Source: Knoellia flava TL1
Lineage (GTDB): Bacteria > Actinomycetota > Actinomycetes > Actinomycetales > Dermatophilaceae
NCBI RefSeq assembly: GCF_000768675.1
Contig: NZ_AVPI01000012.1
Coordinates: forward strand, 124,001-188,000
Length of the DNA: 64,000 nt
Reading direction: 5' to 3'
Shown here: positions 17,050 through 25,699 of the stretch, in pieces
Numbering within the stretch: position 1 is the first letter of the stretch
Layout of the letters: each line of letters opens with the position of its first letter
Made by a program: the position numbers and the translations under genes
The notes under the pieces: model-generated
Databases searched by the model: none
Seen by the model: only the letters and a program-made list of their open reading frames with translations
What the model was told of the DNA's origin: nothing

Positions 17050-20000
17050 ATGCCCATCCCACGCCGCCTGTATGCCGTCGCCGCCGGGGCCGCGGTCGCC
17101 CTGTCCCCGGTCCTCGGGGCCAGCCTCCCCGCCTCGGCCGAGACCGTGTCCGTCGCCCTCGTCGGTTCGCTCCAGGACGAGATCGGCTGCCCGGAGGACT
17201 GGAAGCCCGAGTGCGCCGCCTCGGAGCTGACCCGGGTCGGTGACACCACGGCATACACGAAGACGTTCAGCCTCCCCAAGGGGACGTACGAGTACAAGAT
17301 CGCGCTCAACGACTCGTGGGACGCAAACTACGGCGCTGGGGGAGCCTTCGACGGCCCCAACATCCCGCTCGTGCTCGAAGGTCCCGCGACGCTCGAGTTC
17401 ACCTACGACGACGTGACCCACCTCGTTACGGTGACGCCCAAGAACCTCTCCGGCGGCACGACAGCCGCAGACGCGAAGCTCGCCGGAACGTCGCTGCGCT
17501 CGCCGCTGACGCGTGAGCGCTTCTACTTCCTCATGGCCGACCGCTTCGCCAACGGCCGCAAGGACAACGACCGCGGCGGCCTCACCGGCGGACCGCTGAC
17601 GACCGGCTTCGACCCAACGCACAAGGGCTTCTACCACGGTGGCGACCTCAAGGGCGTGATGAACAAGCTCGACTACATCAAGGGCATGGGCACGACGGCG
17701 ATCTGGCTGACGCCGAGCTTCAAGAACAAGCCGGTGCAGGGCAAGCCGGGCGAAGAGAGCGCCGGCTACCACGGCTACTGGATCACCGACTTCACCCAGA
17801 TCGACCCGCACCTCGGCACCAACGAGGAGATGAAGGCGCTCATCGCGGCGGCGCACAAGAAGGGGATGAAGGTCTTCTTCGACATCATCACCAACCACAC
17901 CGCCGACGTCATCGACTACAAGGAGGGGCAGTACACCTACCGCTCCAAGAAGAACTACCCCTACGAGGACGCCTCCGGGAAGGCCTTCGACGACCGCGAC
18001 TACGTCAACAAGGCGTTCCCGGCAATGGACCCGAAGACGTCGTTCCCCTACACGCCGTTCCTCCACCCCGGTGACGAGGACGCCAAGACGCCGTCGTGGC
18101 TCAACGACCCGCTGATGTACCACAACCGCGGCGACTCGACCTTCGCCGGCGAGTCCTCGACGTACGGCGACTTCATCGGTCTCGACGACCTCTTCACGGA
18201 GCGTCCCGAGGTCGTCGAGGGCATGGGCGAGATCTACAAGCAGTGGGTCGACTTCGGTATCGACGGCTTCCGCATCGACACCGTCAAGCACGTCAACCTC
18301 GAGTTCTGGCAGAAGTTCATGCCGGACCTGCTTGGTCACGCCGCCAAGAAGAACGACGACTTCTTCGCCTTCGGTGAGGTCTACGACGGCAACCCGGCGG
18401 TCATGTCGGAGTACACGACCCGCGGCAAGCTCCAGGCCACCCTCGACTTCGGCTTCCAGCAGCAGGGCGTCGACTTCGCCAAGGGCAAGCCTGCCAACGT
18501 GCTCGCCGACTTCTTCTCCAAGGACGACTGGTACACCGACGCCGACAGCAACGCCTACCAGCTGCCGACGTTCCTCGGGAACCACGACATGGGCCGTGCC
18601 GCGATGTTCCTCAAGGACTCCAGCGCCAACGAGGCCGAGCACCTCGCCCGCGTGAAGTTCGCGCAGTCGCTCATGTTTGCGACCCGCGGCAACCCCGTGA
18701 CCTACTACGGCGACGAGCAGGGCTTCATCGGCACCGGCGGCGACCAGCTCGCCCGCGAGGACATGTTCGCGAGCAAGGTCGACATCTACAACACCGAGGA
18801 CGTTCTCGCCGGGCCCGAGGGCTCGCGCGACCGCTACGCCACCGACCACCCGCTCTACGCACACCTCAAGGCGCTCTCGGCGGTCCGTGCCAAGCACCCC
18901 GCGCTCGCGGACGGCGCGCAGGTGCAGCGCTACGCGGCGGAGGGCGCCGGCGTCTTCGCCGTCTCCCGGATCGACGCAGGGCAGAAGGTCGAGTACCTCG
19001 TCGCCGCCAACAACGCGACGACCCCGTCGAAGGCCAGCTTCCCGACGTGGAGCAAGGGCAAGGGCGTCGTCTTCACCCCGGTGTCCGGCACCGACACCGC
19101 GGTCAAGCCGGCCGGCGACGGCACGGTCTCCGTCACCGTCCCGCCGCTCACCGTGAGCGTGTGGCGGGCCAACAAGCCGATCTCGACCGCGGGCGCCGCG
19201 CCGACGGTGTCACTCTCGACCGGCGCGGCCCACACGGTCGCCGACCGTGCCGAGATCGCGGCGGACGTCTCGGCCAGCACGTTCGCGCAGACGACGTTCC
19301 TCTACCGCCCGGTCGGCACGACGACGTGGCGCCCCATCGGTACCGACGACAACGCACCGTTCCGTGTCTTCCACGACGTCTCCGGTATGCCGTTGGGCTC
19401 GCTCCTCGAGTACCGCGCCGTCGTGCGCGACGCCGCCGGCCGGGTCGCGGCCAGCGCCTCGTGGGCCTCGGTCGTGGCGCCGAAGAAGGGCGGCTCCACC
19501 GAGGGCGAGATCGGCGACCGGCCGGCGACCCAGCCCTCGACCGTGGGTGTCCCCGGCACCCACAACTCGGAGATGGGCTGCCCGAAGGACTGGGACGAGA
19601 CCTGCAACGCCTCGCAGCTCACGTTCGACGCCAACGACGGCATCTGGAAGAAGGCGTTCACCGTCGCTCCGGGTCCCTACTCCTACAAGGCGACGCTGGA
19701 CAAGGTCTGGACCGAGAACTACGGCGAGAAGGGTGTGCGCGACGGCGCCAACATCTCCTACGAGACCGCTGACGGATCGGTGACGTTCTTCTACGACCCG
19801 ACGACCCACTGGGTCACCTCGGACGAGGAGACCGAGATCGTCACCGCCGCAGGCTCCTTCCAGTCCGAGCTGGGCTGCGCCGAGGACTGGAGCCCGGCGT
19901 GCATGCGGCCCTGGCTGCAGGACAAGGACGGTGACGGCGTCTTCACCTGGGCGACGACGAAGATCCCCGCAGGCACGTGGGAGTTCAAGATCGCCCACGA

Positions 20001-20145
20001 CCGGTCGTGGACCGAGAGCTACGGCTCCGGTGGTTCGCCGAGCGGCGGCAACATCACGGTCACGGTGCCGAGCGACGGGGCGAGGACGAACTTCGTCTAC
20101 GACTCGGCAACCCACCTCACGACGGTGACGAGCACGAGCTCCTGA
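17050..20145 (+). CDS. Secreted GH13 alpha-amylase with three X25-type modules
   Basis: 1031 residues. Signal peptide 1-30 (LPASA cleavage). Residues about 31-130: pullulanase-type X25 module (GCPEDWKPEC...YKIALNDSWDANYG). Residues about 155-700: GH13 barrel with DIITNHTAD, nucleophile Asp410 in GFRIDTVKHV, acid/base Glu443 in FGEVYDG and Asp513 in FLGNHDMGR, so catalysis is intact. Residues about 735-820: a beta-sandwich segment. Two further X25 modules fill the C-terminus (GCPKDWDETC; GCAEDWSPAC), each with the paired cysteines. It should degrade starch or glycogen outside the cell and feed malQ and the GH65 unit. GGAGGAG lies seven bases before ATG. Confidence 0.95.
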   Translation: MPIPRRLYAVAAGAAVALSPVLGASLPASAETVSVALVGSLQDEIGCPEDWKPECAASELTRVGDTTAYTKTFSLPKGTYEYKIALNDSWDANYGAGGAFDGPNIPLVLEGPATLEFTYDDVTHLVTVTPKNLSGGTTAADAKLAGTSLRSPLTRERFYFLMADRFANGRKDNDRGGLTGGPLTTGFDPTHKGFYHGGDLKGVMNKLDYIKGMGTTAIWLTPSFKNKPVQGKPGEESAGYHGYWITDFTQIDPHLGTNEEMKALIAAAHKKGMKVFFDIITNHTADVIDYKEGQYTYRSKKNYPYEDASGKAFDDRDYVNKAFPAMDPKTSFPYTPFLHPGDEDAKTPSWLNDPLMYHNRGDSTFAGESSTYGDFIGLDDLFTERPEVVEGMGEIYKQWVDFGIDGFRIDTVKHVNLEFWQKFMPDLLGHAAKKNDDFFAFGEVYDGNPAVMSEYTTRGKLQATLDFGFQQQGVDFAKGKPANVLADFFSKDDWYTDADSNAYQLPTFLGNHDMGRAAMFLKDSSANEAEHLARVKFAQSLMFATRGNPVTYYGDEQGFIGTGGDQLAREDMFASKVDIYNTEDVLAGPEGSRDRYATDHPLYAHLKALSAVRAKHPALADGAQVQRYAAEGAGVFAVSRIDAGQKVEYLVAANNATTPSKASFPTWSKGKGVVFTPVSGTDTAVKPAGDGTVSVTVPPLTVSVWRANKPISTAGAAPTVSLSTGAAHTVADRAEIAADVSASTFAQTTFLYRPVGTTTWRPIGTDDNAPFRVFHDVSGMPLGSLLEYRAVVRDAAGRVAASASWASVVAPKKGGSTEGEIGDRPATQPSTVGVPGTHNSEMGCPKDWDETCNASQLTFDANDGIWKKAFTVAPGPYSYKATLDKVWTENYGEKGVRDGANISYETADGSVTFFYDPTTHWVTSDEETEIVTAAGSFQSELGCAEDWSPACMRPWLQDKDGDGVFTWATTKIPAGTWEFKIAHDRSWTESYGSGGSPSGGNITVTVPSDGARTNFVYDSATHLTTVTSTSS

Positions 20146-20158
20146 CCACCACGGGTAC

Positions 20159-20231
20159 GACTTATTGCCCTTTTGCGCCGTTCCATGATCGGCCCACGTT
20201 CACGAGGACGTGCGCAAAAGGGCAATAAGTC
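20159..20231. terminator. 20-bp perfect hairpin after the amylase gene
   Basis: Arms GACTTATTGCCCTTTTGCGC (20159-20178) and its exact complement (20212-20231) lie 14 bases after the amylase stop, in the convergent gap before the RibD-like gene at 20275. The 33-base loop is long. Both strands could be terminated here. Confidence 0.8.
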
Positions 20232-20274
20232 GGATGGGCCGGGGAGCTGCGGCGGCGGGCGGCGCGGGGCCGCG

Positions 20275-20865
20275 TCAGGCGGGGTGGACGGCATACCGGA
20301 GGCGGACGAGGTCGGAGCCCTCCCAGCGGTGCACGTCGAGGAGCCGGAAGCGAGCCGGTGCCGCGTCCTCGAACGCCGGGATGCCGTCCGTGCCGACGAC
20401 GCCCGGCCCGAAGAGCAGGTGGAGCTCGTCGACGAGGCCATGGGAGAGCAGGTCGTTCCACAGGACGTGGCTGCCGAAGACGACGACGTCGCCGCCCTCC
20501 TCCTCGCGCAGTGACCGGACGACCTCGTGCGCCTGCACCCGGGGGACGACGCGCGTCGTCGCCGACCACGGCTCGGTGTCCTCGGCCGTGAGCGTGTCGG
20601 AGACCACGACCTTGTCCACGGCCCAGTTGAGCCGCGAGATCTCGCGCTCGAGCTCGGGCTGGTCGGGGTCGTCCCGGACGTCGGGCCAGTAGTCGCGGAA
20701 CCCCTCGAAGGTCGTCCGGCCCAGGAGGACCGTGCCGGCACCACGGAGGAGCTCGGCGTTGTTGTCGCTGAACCCGTCGTCGAAGGGCATGACCATGACG
20801 TCGCCCCCGGGGCCGGTGATCCGACCGTCGAGCGAGAGGATCTGGCTCACCACGACCTTGCGCAT
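20275..20865 (-). CDS. RibD C-terminal/dihydrofolate reductase-like protein
   Basis: 196-residue stand-alone RibD_C domain (MRKVVVSQILSLDGRITGPG; LLRGAGTVLLGRTTFEGFRD; EEGGDVVVFGSHVLWNDLLS). The fold binds NADPH and is shared by DHFR and the riboflavin reductase; these single-domain actinobacterial versions lack the deaminase and their substrate is unknown. ATG at 20865 is chosen because homologues begin at MRKV. It converges on the amylase and stands alone. Confidence 0.8.
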   Translation of the reverse strand: MRKVVVSQILSLDGRITGPGGDVMVMPFDDGFSDNNAELLRGAGTVLLGRTTFEGFRDYWPDVRDDPDQPELEREISRLNWAVDKVVVSDTLTAEDTEPWSATTRVVPRVQAHEVVRSLREEEGGDVVVFGSHVLWNDLLSHGLVDELHLLFGPGVVGTDGIPAFEDAAPARFRLLDVHRWEGSDLVRLRYAVHPA

Positions 20866-20920
20866 GACGTGCTCCCTTGCCTCGTCCCGTGTATGCCGTC
20901 CGGTCACCCGTGCGTCGTGC

Positions 20921-22207
20921 TCACCCGTGTGACGGCGTCACCTCTGCATTCTCGACCTCGGCGTCGGCGCGGTCGCGCCGACGGGCGGGCAGGAAGCAGA
21001 CGAACCCGACGGTGCTGATGAGACCGGCGACGACCATCGCCGTCGAGATCGAGGTCCGCGCGGCGAGGAGCCCGAGAAGCGGACCCACGGCGGAGCCGCC
21101 GCCCTGCATGACGAGCGAGCTCATCGACAGGACGGTGGCGCGGTTCCTCGACGACGCCTCGCGGTGCAGGAGGCTGACGTAGGCAGGGCTCGCCGCACCG
21201 TGGAGCGTGTAGGTGAAGAGGTAGGCGACGAGCAGCGCGACCGGCCCGAGCGCCAGGCCCATGACGACGACACCGAGCCCGTTGACGACGCGGCCGACGA
21301 TCGCGGCGCGCACGAGCCCGAGGCGCTCGGCGAGCCAGCCCCCGAGCCAGGACCCGAACGAGAACAGCGCCCAGCCGCCGGCCGCCGCCGGACCCATCCA
21401 CACGCCGGCCTCGGCCTCGGAGCCCAACAGCTCGGCCAGGCGCAGCGGCATGAGGGTCTCGTAGGCCATCATCCCGGTCACCCAGAAGAGCTCGACGAGG
21501 ACGAGGTAGCGCAGGACGCGGTTGGAGCCGAGCATCCGCAGCCCGTCGCGGATGACGGTTGGCGTCTCGCGCACCGACGACGCGAGGCGGCCGCCGAGGC
21601 GCCCCTCGGAGCGCGGCGTCTCCGACAGAAGCACGAGGGTGGCGACGAGGTGGACGACGCACAACGCGACGAAGACCTGGATCGGCAGGAGCAGGGGGCT
21701 CGAGTCCTCGAACGGGTGCCACGCGACGAGCGCGCCGGAGACGAGGGCACCGCCGCCCATGCCGACGCCGACGAGGACGCCCTGGATGGACATGGCCTTG
21801 TGGACGTCGGCCCCGGGCTCCTGCTCGTGGACGGTGTCGACGTACCACGCCTCGAGCGGACCCGAGTCGAGCGCGCGGTAGACGCCCATGAGACCGGCGG
21901 CGAGGGCGAAGGCCCAGAACGACTGGGCGAAGAGGTAGGCCACGCCCGCGACGATGTTGACGACGCCGGCCGCGAGGAGCACCGGCTTGCGGCCGAGCAC
22001 GTCGGCGAAGCCGCTCGTCGGCATCTCGAGCAGGAGGACCATGACGCCCTGCGCGGTCATGTAGAGGGTGATCTCCTCGATGGAGAGCCCGCGCTCGCGG
22101 GCGACGAGGGTGAAGATGCCGACGACGAAGCCGACGGGGAGCCAGCGCGTCGTCGACAGGACGTAGAAGACGCGCTTGGCGGCGTCGGGGGACAGGGTGG
22201 TGGTCAC
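20921..22207 (-). CDS. Major facilitator superfamily transporter
   Basis: 428-residue membrane protein with about 12 hydrophobic segments and the MFS loop motif (GFADVLGRKPVLLAAG at about residues 70-85). A single polar linker midway separates two six-helix halves. The GTG start overlaps the stop of the HTH regulator gene (GTGA), so exporter and regulator are co-translated, the usual layout of a drug- or metabolite-efflux unit controlled by its own repressor. Substrate unknown. Confidence 0.85.
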   Translation of the reverse strand: MTTTLSPDAAKRVFYVLSTTRWLPVGFVVGIFTLVARERGLSIEEITLYMTAQGVMVLLLEMPTSGFADVLGRKPVLLAAGVVNIVAGVAYLFAQSFWAFALAAGLMGVYRALDSGPLEAWYVDTVHEQEPGADVHKAMSIQGVLVGVGMGGGALVSGALVAWHPFEDSSPLLLPIQVFVALCVVHLVATLVLLSETPRSEGRLGGRLASSVRETPTVIRDGLRMLGSNRVLRYLVLVELFWVTGMMAYETLMPLRLAELLGSEAEAGVWMGPAAAGGWALFSFGSWLGGWLAERLGLVRAAIVGRVVNGLGVVVMGLALGPVALLVAYLFTYTLHGAASPAYVSLLHREASSRNRATVLSMSSLVMQGGGSAVGPLLGLLAARTSISTAMVVAGLISTVGFVCFLPARRRDRADAEVENAEVTPSHG

Positions 22208-22815
22208 GAGTCCTCACCTCGCGGGATGCGGTCGAGGTCGAGCGGGTAGGTGACGCTGTAGACCGCGAGGCGGCGAGCCGCCGGGTTGCCCTGGCCCACG
22301 CGGCGGTAGCGCGCGATGACGTCGTCGATCTCGGCCTTCATCTCCTCGAGCTGGGCAGGGGTGGCGATGACGTAGGAGTCGCTCATGCCCGCGGCGTCGC
22401 GCCAGGCGATCGGCCAGGCGGCCTCGACGTCGAGCCACTTCTCGAACTGCTCGGCGAAGTGACGGGTGTAGTCGCGCACGAGCCAGTTGAGCGCGGTCTC
22501 GGAGTCCTCGTCGCCGGCGAAGTCGCTCGGCTCGAACTGGTGGCTCTCGGTGGCCGCGCGCCAGAGCCGCCGCTTGCCCTCCCCCTCGCCGGTGTCGGCG
22601 ACGAGGCCGACCGACTCGAGCTTGCGGAGGTGGTAGCTCGTCGCACCGGAGTTGGTGCCGAGCGCGGTGGCGAGGTCGGTCGCGGTGGCCGGGCCGCCCC
22701 GGCGCAGCGCGCTGAGCAGGCGCGAGCGCAGAGGGTGCGCGAGCACCTTGAGCGACGTCGCGTCGAGCCGTATGCCGGTCAGGCGCCCGTCAGCCTGAGG
22801 GGAGGTGGAGGTCAT
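22204..22815 (-). CDS. ArsR-type winged-helix transcriptional regulator
   Basis: 203 residues: an N-terminal winged helix-turn-helix (about 12-90; SLKVLAHPLRSRLLSALRRG; GTNSGATSYHLRKLESVGLV) and a 110-residue C-terminal helical ligand-type domain with several tryptophans. ArsR-like regulators of this helix_turn_helix_20 class repress adjacent transporters. It is the first gene of the operon with the MFS exporter. ATG at 22815 is chosen since GGTGGAGGT-like sequence is absent upstream but the preceding in-frame codons overlap the putative operator. Likely autoregulated through repeats at 22832-22874. Confidence 0.82.
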   Translation of the reverse strand: MTSTSPQADGRLTGIRLDATSLKVLAHPLRSRLLSALRRGGPATATDLATALGTNSGATSYHLRKLESVGLVADTGEGEGKRRLWRAATESHQFEPSDFAGDEDSETALNWLVRDYTRHFAEQFEKWLDVEAAWPIAWRDAAGMSDSYVIATPAQLEEMKAEIDDVIARYRRVGQGNPAARRLAVYSVTYPLDLDRIPRGEDS

Positions 22816-22831
22816 GCATGCACAATACCTC

Positions 22832-22874
22832 TGCACACTCCGTTTGCACAACTATTATGCACCCTCGGTTTGCA
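22832..22874 (-). promoter_or_regulatory. Two 17-bp direct repeats upstream of the ArsR-type gene
   Basis: TGCACACTCCGTTTGCA (22832-22848) and TGCACCCTCGGTTTGCA (22858-22874) match at 15 of 17 positions with a 26-base period, in an unusually AT-rich stretch 17 bases before the regulator start. Each copy is bounded by TGCA. CATAATAG between them on the minus strand could be a -10. Probable operators of the regulator next door. Confidence 0.6.
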
Positions 22875-23099
22875 GCGGTGTTTTCGCAGGTCAGGTGCCG
22901 TTTCCGGCGGTTGTCGGAGGGATTTGGGTGCGGACGGACTTCTCCGTAAACTTGAGGACTGTTGTGCCGTGCGCCCTTTCCGGGGTGGCCCGAGAGGTGG
23001 AACCCCTGGCGGGAGCACACGGCATACCCCTGGGGTTGTCGACTCGACCCGAGCGCGACCGCAGGCTTCCCGATCCGACACACACGTTAGGCAACAACC

Positions 23100-23543
23100 G
23101 TGCGTACCTTCTCCCCGAAGCCGGGCGACATCACGCGGCAGTGGCACGTCATCGACGCCACTGACGTCGTGCTCGGTCGTCTCGCGAGCCAGGCCGCGAC
23201 GCTCCTGCGCGGCAAGCACAAGGCGACCTTCGCCCCCCACATGGACATGGGCGACTTCGTCATCATCATCAACGCCGACAAGGTCGCCCTCACCGGCGCC
23301 AAGGCGGAGCAGAAGAAGGCCTACCGCCACTCGGGCTTCCCGGGCGGTCTCAAGAGCCGCAGCTACGTCGAGATGCTCGACAAGTTCCCCGAGAAGGCCG
23401 TCGAGAAGGCCATCCGCGGCATGCTTCCCCGCACCTCGCTCGGTCGCCAGCAGCTGACCAAGCTCAAGGTCTACTCCGGCTCCGAGCACCCCCACGCTGC
23501 CCAGCAGCCCAAGCCCTTCGAGATCACCCAGGTGGCCCAGTGA
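23100..23543 (+). CDS. rplM: Ribosomal protein L13 (uL13)
   Basis: 147-residue early-assembly 50S protein. [37 protein letters not shown] and the end block [15 protein letters not shown] are diagnostic. The GTG start gives the expected N-terminus MRTFSPK. Upstream, about 220 bases (22880-23099) form a leader without a recognisable gene; CTTGAGGACTG near 22950 may be part of its promoter. The TGA stop shares one base with the rpsI ATG. Confidence 0.97.
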   Translation: MRTFSPKPGDITRQWHVIDATDVVLGRLASQAATLLRGKHKATFAPHMDMGDFVIIINADKVALTGAKAEQKKAYRHSGFPGGLKSRSYVEMLDKFPEKAVEKAIRGMLPRTSLGRQQLTKLKVYSGSEHPHAAQQPKPFEITQVAQ

Positions 23544-24067
23544 TGACCGAGAACACCAGCATCGACCAGGTCGACGAGTTCGGCACGGACGCCGACGACC
23601 AGGAGATCACCGAGTACACCTCGGAGACCTCGGCCGACGCCACGGTCGGCGGCGAGCCGGCCCGTCGTCCCTCCGCCTCCGCCCCAGGTGCCGCCACGGG
23701 TCGCCGCAAGCAGGCCGTGGCCCGCGTGCGCATCGTCCCCGGCACCGGCGAGTGGAAGATCAACGGCCGCACCCTCGAGGCCTACTTCCCCAACAAGGTG
23801 CACCAGCAGATCGTCAACGAGCCGCTCAAGGTCCTCGAGCTCGACGGCGCCTACGACGTGCTCGTCCGCGTCCACGGTGGTGGCCCCTCGGGTCAGGCCG
23901 GTGCCGTCCGCCTCGGTGTCGCCCGCTCGCTCAACGGGGTCGACGAGGAGCTGAACCGTCCGGCGCTCAAGAAGGCCGGCTTCCTGACCCGTGACGCCCG
24001 CGTGCCCGAGCGCAAGAAGGCCGGTCTCAAGAAGGCCCGCAAGGCCCCGCAGTACTCCAAGCGCTGA
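23543..24067 (+). CDS. rpsI: Ribosomal protein S9 (uS9) with acidic N-terminal extension
   Basis: 174 residues. The S9 core begins near residue 52 ([19 protein letters not shown]) and ends in the conserved APQYSKR tail whose arginine reaches the P-site tRNA. Residues 1-50 are an acidic, Ser/Thr-rich extension ([19 protein letters not shown]) common in actinobacterial S9 and absent from E. coli. ATG at 23543 overlaps the rplM stop (TGATG); GTG at 23540 is in frame but less likely. Confidence 0.97.
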   Translation: MTENTSIDQVDEFGTDADDQEITEYTSETSADATVGGEPARRPSASAPGAATGRRKQAVARVRIVPGTGEWKINGRTLEAYFPNKVHQQIVNEPLKVLELDGAYDVLVRVHGGGPSGQAGAVRLGVARSLNGVDEELNRPALKKAGFLTRDARVPERKKAGLKKARKAPQYSKR

Positions 24068-24089
24068 TCCCGCGCTGTCGAGAGTAGAC

Positions 24090-24125
24090 AACACGCCGTG
24101 TGCCCACCCGGGCGCACGGCGTGTT
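24090..24125 (+). terminator. rplM-rpsI terminator
   Basis: A 16-bp stem (24090-24105 / 24110-24125, one G-U type mismatch) with an ACCC loop lies about 22 bases after rpsI and is followed by CTCTTCTCTC. Strong intrinsic terminator. Confidence 0.85.
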
Positions 24126-24249
24126 CTCTTCTCTCGACCCTTTTGCTCGGTATGCCGTCTCGCGCGCGCGGGGGTAGGTTGTCTCGTCGGCTCCTTGCGG
24201 GGCCGGAACCACGCACCACCTGTGAACCGACGAAAGGCACGGCATACGC

Positions 24250-25596
24250 ATGGCACGACTGTTCGGGACCGACGGCGTCCGGGGGCTCGCCAACGTCGAC
24301 ATCACCGCCGACCTCGCGCTGCAGCTCGCCGTGTCGGCCGCCCACGTGCTCGGCCGCGAGGCCCGCGAGTCGGGACGCAAGCCCAAGGCCGTCGTGGGCA
24401 GGGACCCGCGCGCCTCGGGTGAGTTCCTCGGCGCGGCGGTCGTCGCCGGGCTCGCGTCCGCCGGAGTCGACGTGCACAACGTCGGCGTGCTGCCCACGCC
24501 GGCCGTCGCGTTCCTCACGGCCGACATGGACGCCCACTTCGGTGTCATGCTCTCCGCGTCGCACAACGCCATGCCCGACAACGGGATCAAGTTCTTCGCC
24601 TCGGGCGGTCACAAGCTGCCCGACGCCGTCGAGGACGAGATCGAGGCCGGTCTCGGCAAGGACTGGGAGCGTCCGACGGGGGCGCAGGTCGGTCGCGTCC
24701 TCCAGAACCGCGCCGGGCAGGCCCGCTACGTCGCCCACCTGCTCGAGGCCCTCCCGAACCGGCTCGACGGCCTCACCGTCGTCATCGACGGCGCCCACGG
24801 CGCCGCCTCGTCCGTCTCGCCCGAGGTCTTCCGCCTCGCCGGGGCCGACGTCATCGAGATCGGCACCGAGCCGGACGGGCTCAACATCAACGACGGCTAC
24901 GGCTCGACCCACCTCGAGCACCTCAAGGCCGCCGTCGTCGCGAAGGGCGCCGACCTCGGCATCGCGCACGACGGCGACGCCGACCGGTGCCTCGCCGTCG
25001 ACGCAGACGGCAACGAGATCGACGGCGACCAGATCATGGGCATCCTTGCCGTGGACATGAAGTCGCGCGGCGCCCTGCACGACGACACCCTCGTCGCGAC
25101 GGTCATGAGCAACCTCGGCCTGCTGCAGGCGATGGAGCGCGAGGGCATCAAGGTCAAGCAGACCGGCGTCGGTGACCGCTACGTCCTCGAGGAGATGCGC
25201 GCCTCGGCCCACACCCTCGGCGGCGAGCAGTCCGGCCACGTCATCCTCCTCGAGCACGGCACGACCGGCGACGGCGTGCTCACCGGACTCATGCTCGCCG
25301 CCCGCATGGTCGCGACCGGCAAGACCATCGCCGAGCTCGGCACGGTCATGACCCGCCTGCCGCAGGTCCTCATCAACGTCAAGGGCGTCGACAAGGCCCG
25401 CGTCGAGACCGACGAGCACGTGCAGGCTGCCGTGGCCGAGGCGGGTCGCGAGCTCGACGGCTCCGGCCGGGTGCTGCTGCGCAAGTCCGGCACCGAGCCG
25501 GTGGTGCGCGTCATGGTCGAGGCCGCGACCGCCGACCACGCCCAGGCCGTCGCCGACCGTCTCGTGACGGTCGTCAAGGAGCGCCTCACCCTCTGA
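24250..25596 (+). CDS. glmM: Phosphoglucosamine mutase GlmM
   Basis: 448 residues, the normal length. Interconverts glucosamine 6-phosphate and 1-phosphate for UDP-GlcNAc and peptidoglycan. The N-terminus [15 protein letters not shown], phosphoserine loop [15 protein letters not shown] (Ser104), metal loop HDGDADRC and sugar-phosphate loop GEQSGHVI are all present, as is the C-terminal [12 protein letters not shown] phosphate site. It follows rplM-rpsI as usual but after a terminator; TAGGTT at 24175-24180 may be its own -10. Confidence 0.98.
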   Translation: MARLFGTDGVRGLANVDITADLALQLAVSAAHVLGREARESGRKPKAVVGRDPRASGEFLGAAVVAGLASAGVDVHNVGVLPTPAVAFLTADMDAHFGVMLSASHNAMPDNGIKFFASGGHKLPDAVEDEIEAGLGKDWERPTGAQVGRVLQNRAGQARYVAHLLEALPNRLDGLTVVIDGAHGAASSVSPEVFRLAGADVIEIGTEPDGLNINDGYGSTHLEHLKAAVVAKGADLGIAHDGDADRCLAVDADGNEIDGDQIMGILAVDMKSRGALHDDTLVATVMSNLGLLQAMEREGIKVKQTGVGDRYVLEEMRASAHTLGGEQSGHVILLEHGTTGDGVLTGLMLAARMVATGKTIAELGTVMTRLPQVLINVKGVDKARVETDEHVQAAVAEAGRELDGSGRVLLRKSGTEPVVRVMVEAATADHAQAVADRLVTVVKERLTL

Positions 25597-25605
25597 CCGC
25601 CGCCT

Positions 25606-25696
25606 CAGCTTTTGCTCCTGGGGAGAAAACCTTGAGGGTCCGGACGGAAATAATCCGTCCGGACCCTCAGGGTTTCCCCATGGGGAGCAAAAACTG
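25606..25696. terminator. Very long hairpin between glmM and the ABC ATPase gene
   Basis: Arms of about 43 bases (25606-25648 / 25654-25696) with an AATAA loop. The inner 16 bp (TGAGGGTCCGGACGGA) and the outer TTTTGCTCC/GGAGCAAAA parts are perfect, with a few mismatches between. It starts ten bases after the glmM stop and ends four bases before the convergent stop at 25700, so it is a bidirectional terminator. Confidence 0.8.
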
Positions 25697-25699
25697 GGG

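Noticed and set aside
16978-18897. 639-codon minus-strand frame opposite the amylase
   Set aside because: No family features; runs through the amylase operator and catalytic domain as a GC-driven shadow.
20275-22815. Possible genomic island between truA and rplM
   Set aside because: No integrase, tRNA, flanking repeats or shift in codon use; ordinary accessory genes.
22875-23099. Possible riboswitch or conserved L13 leader RNA before rplM
   Set aside because: I could not find a stable conserved structure by eye; only a plain leader with one copy of the dispersed word.
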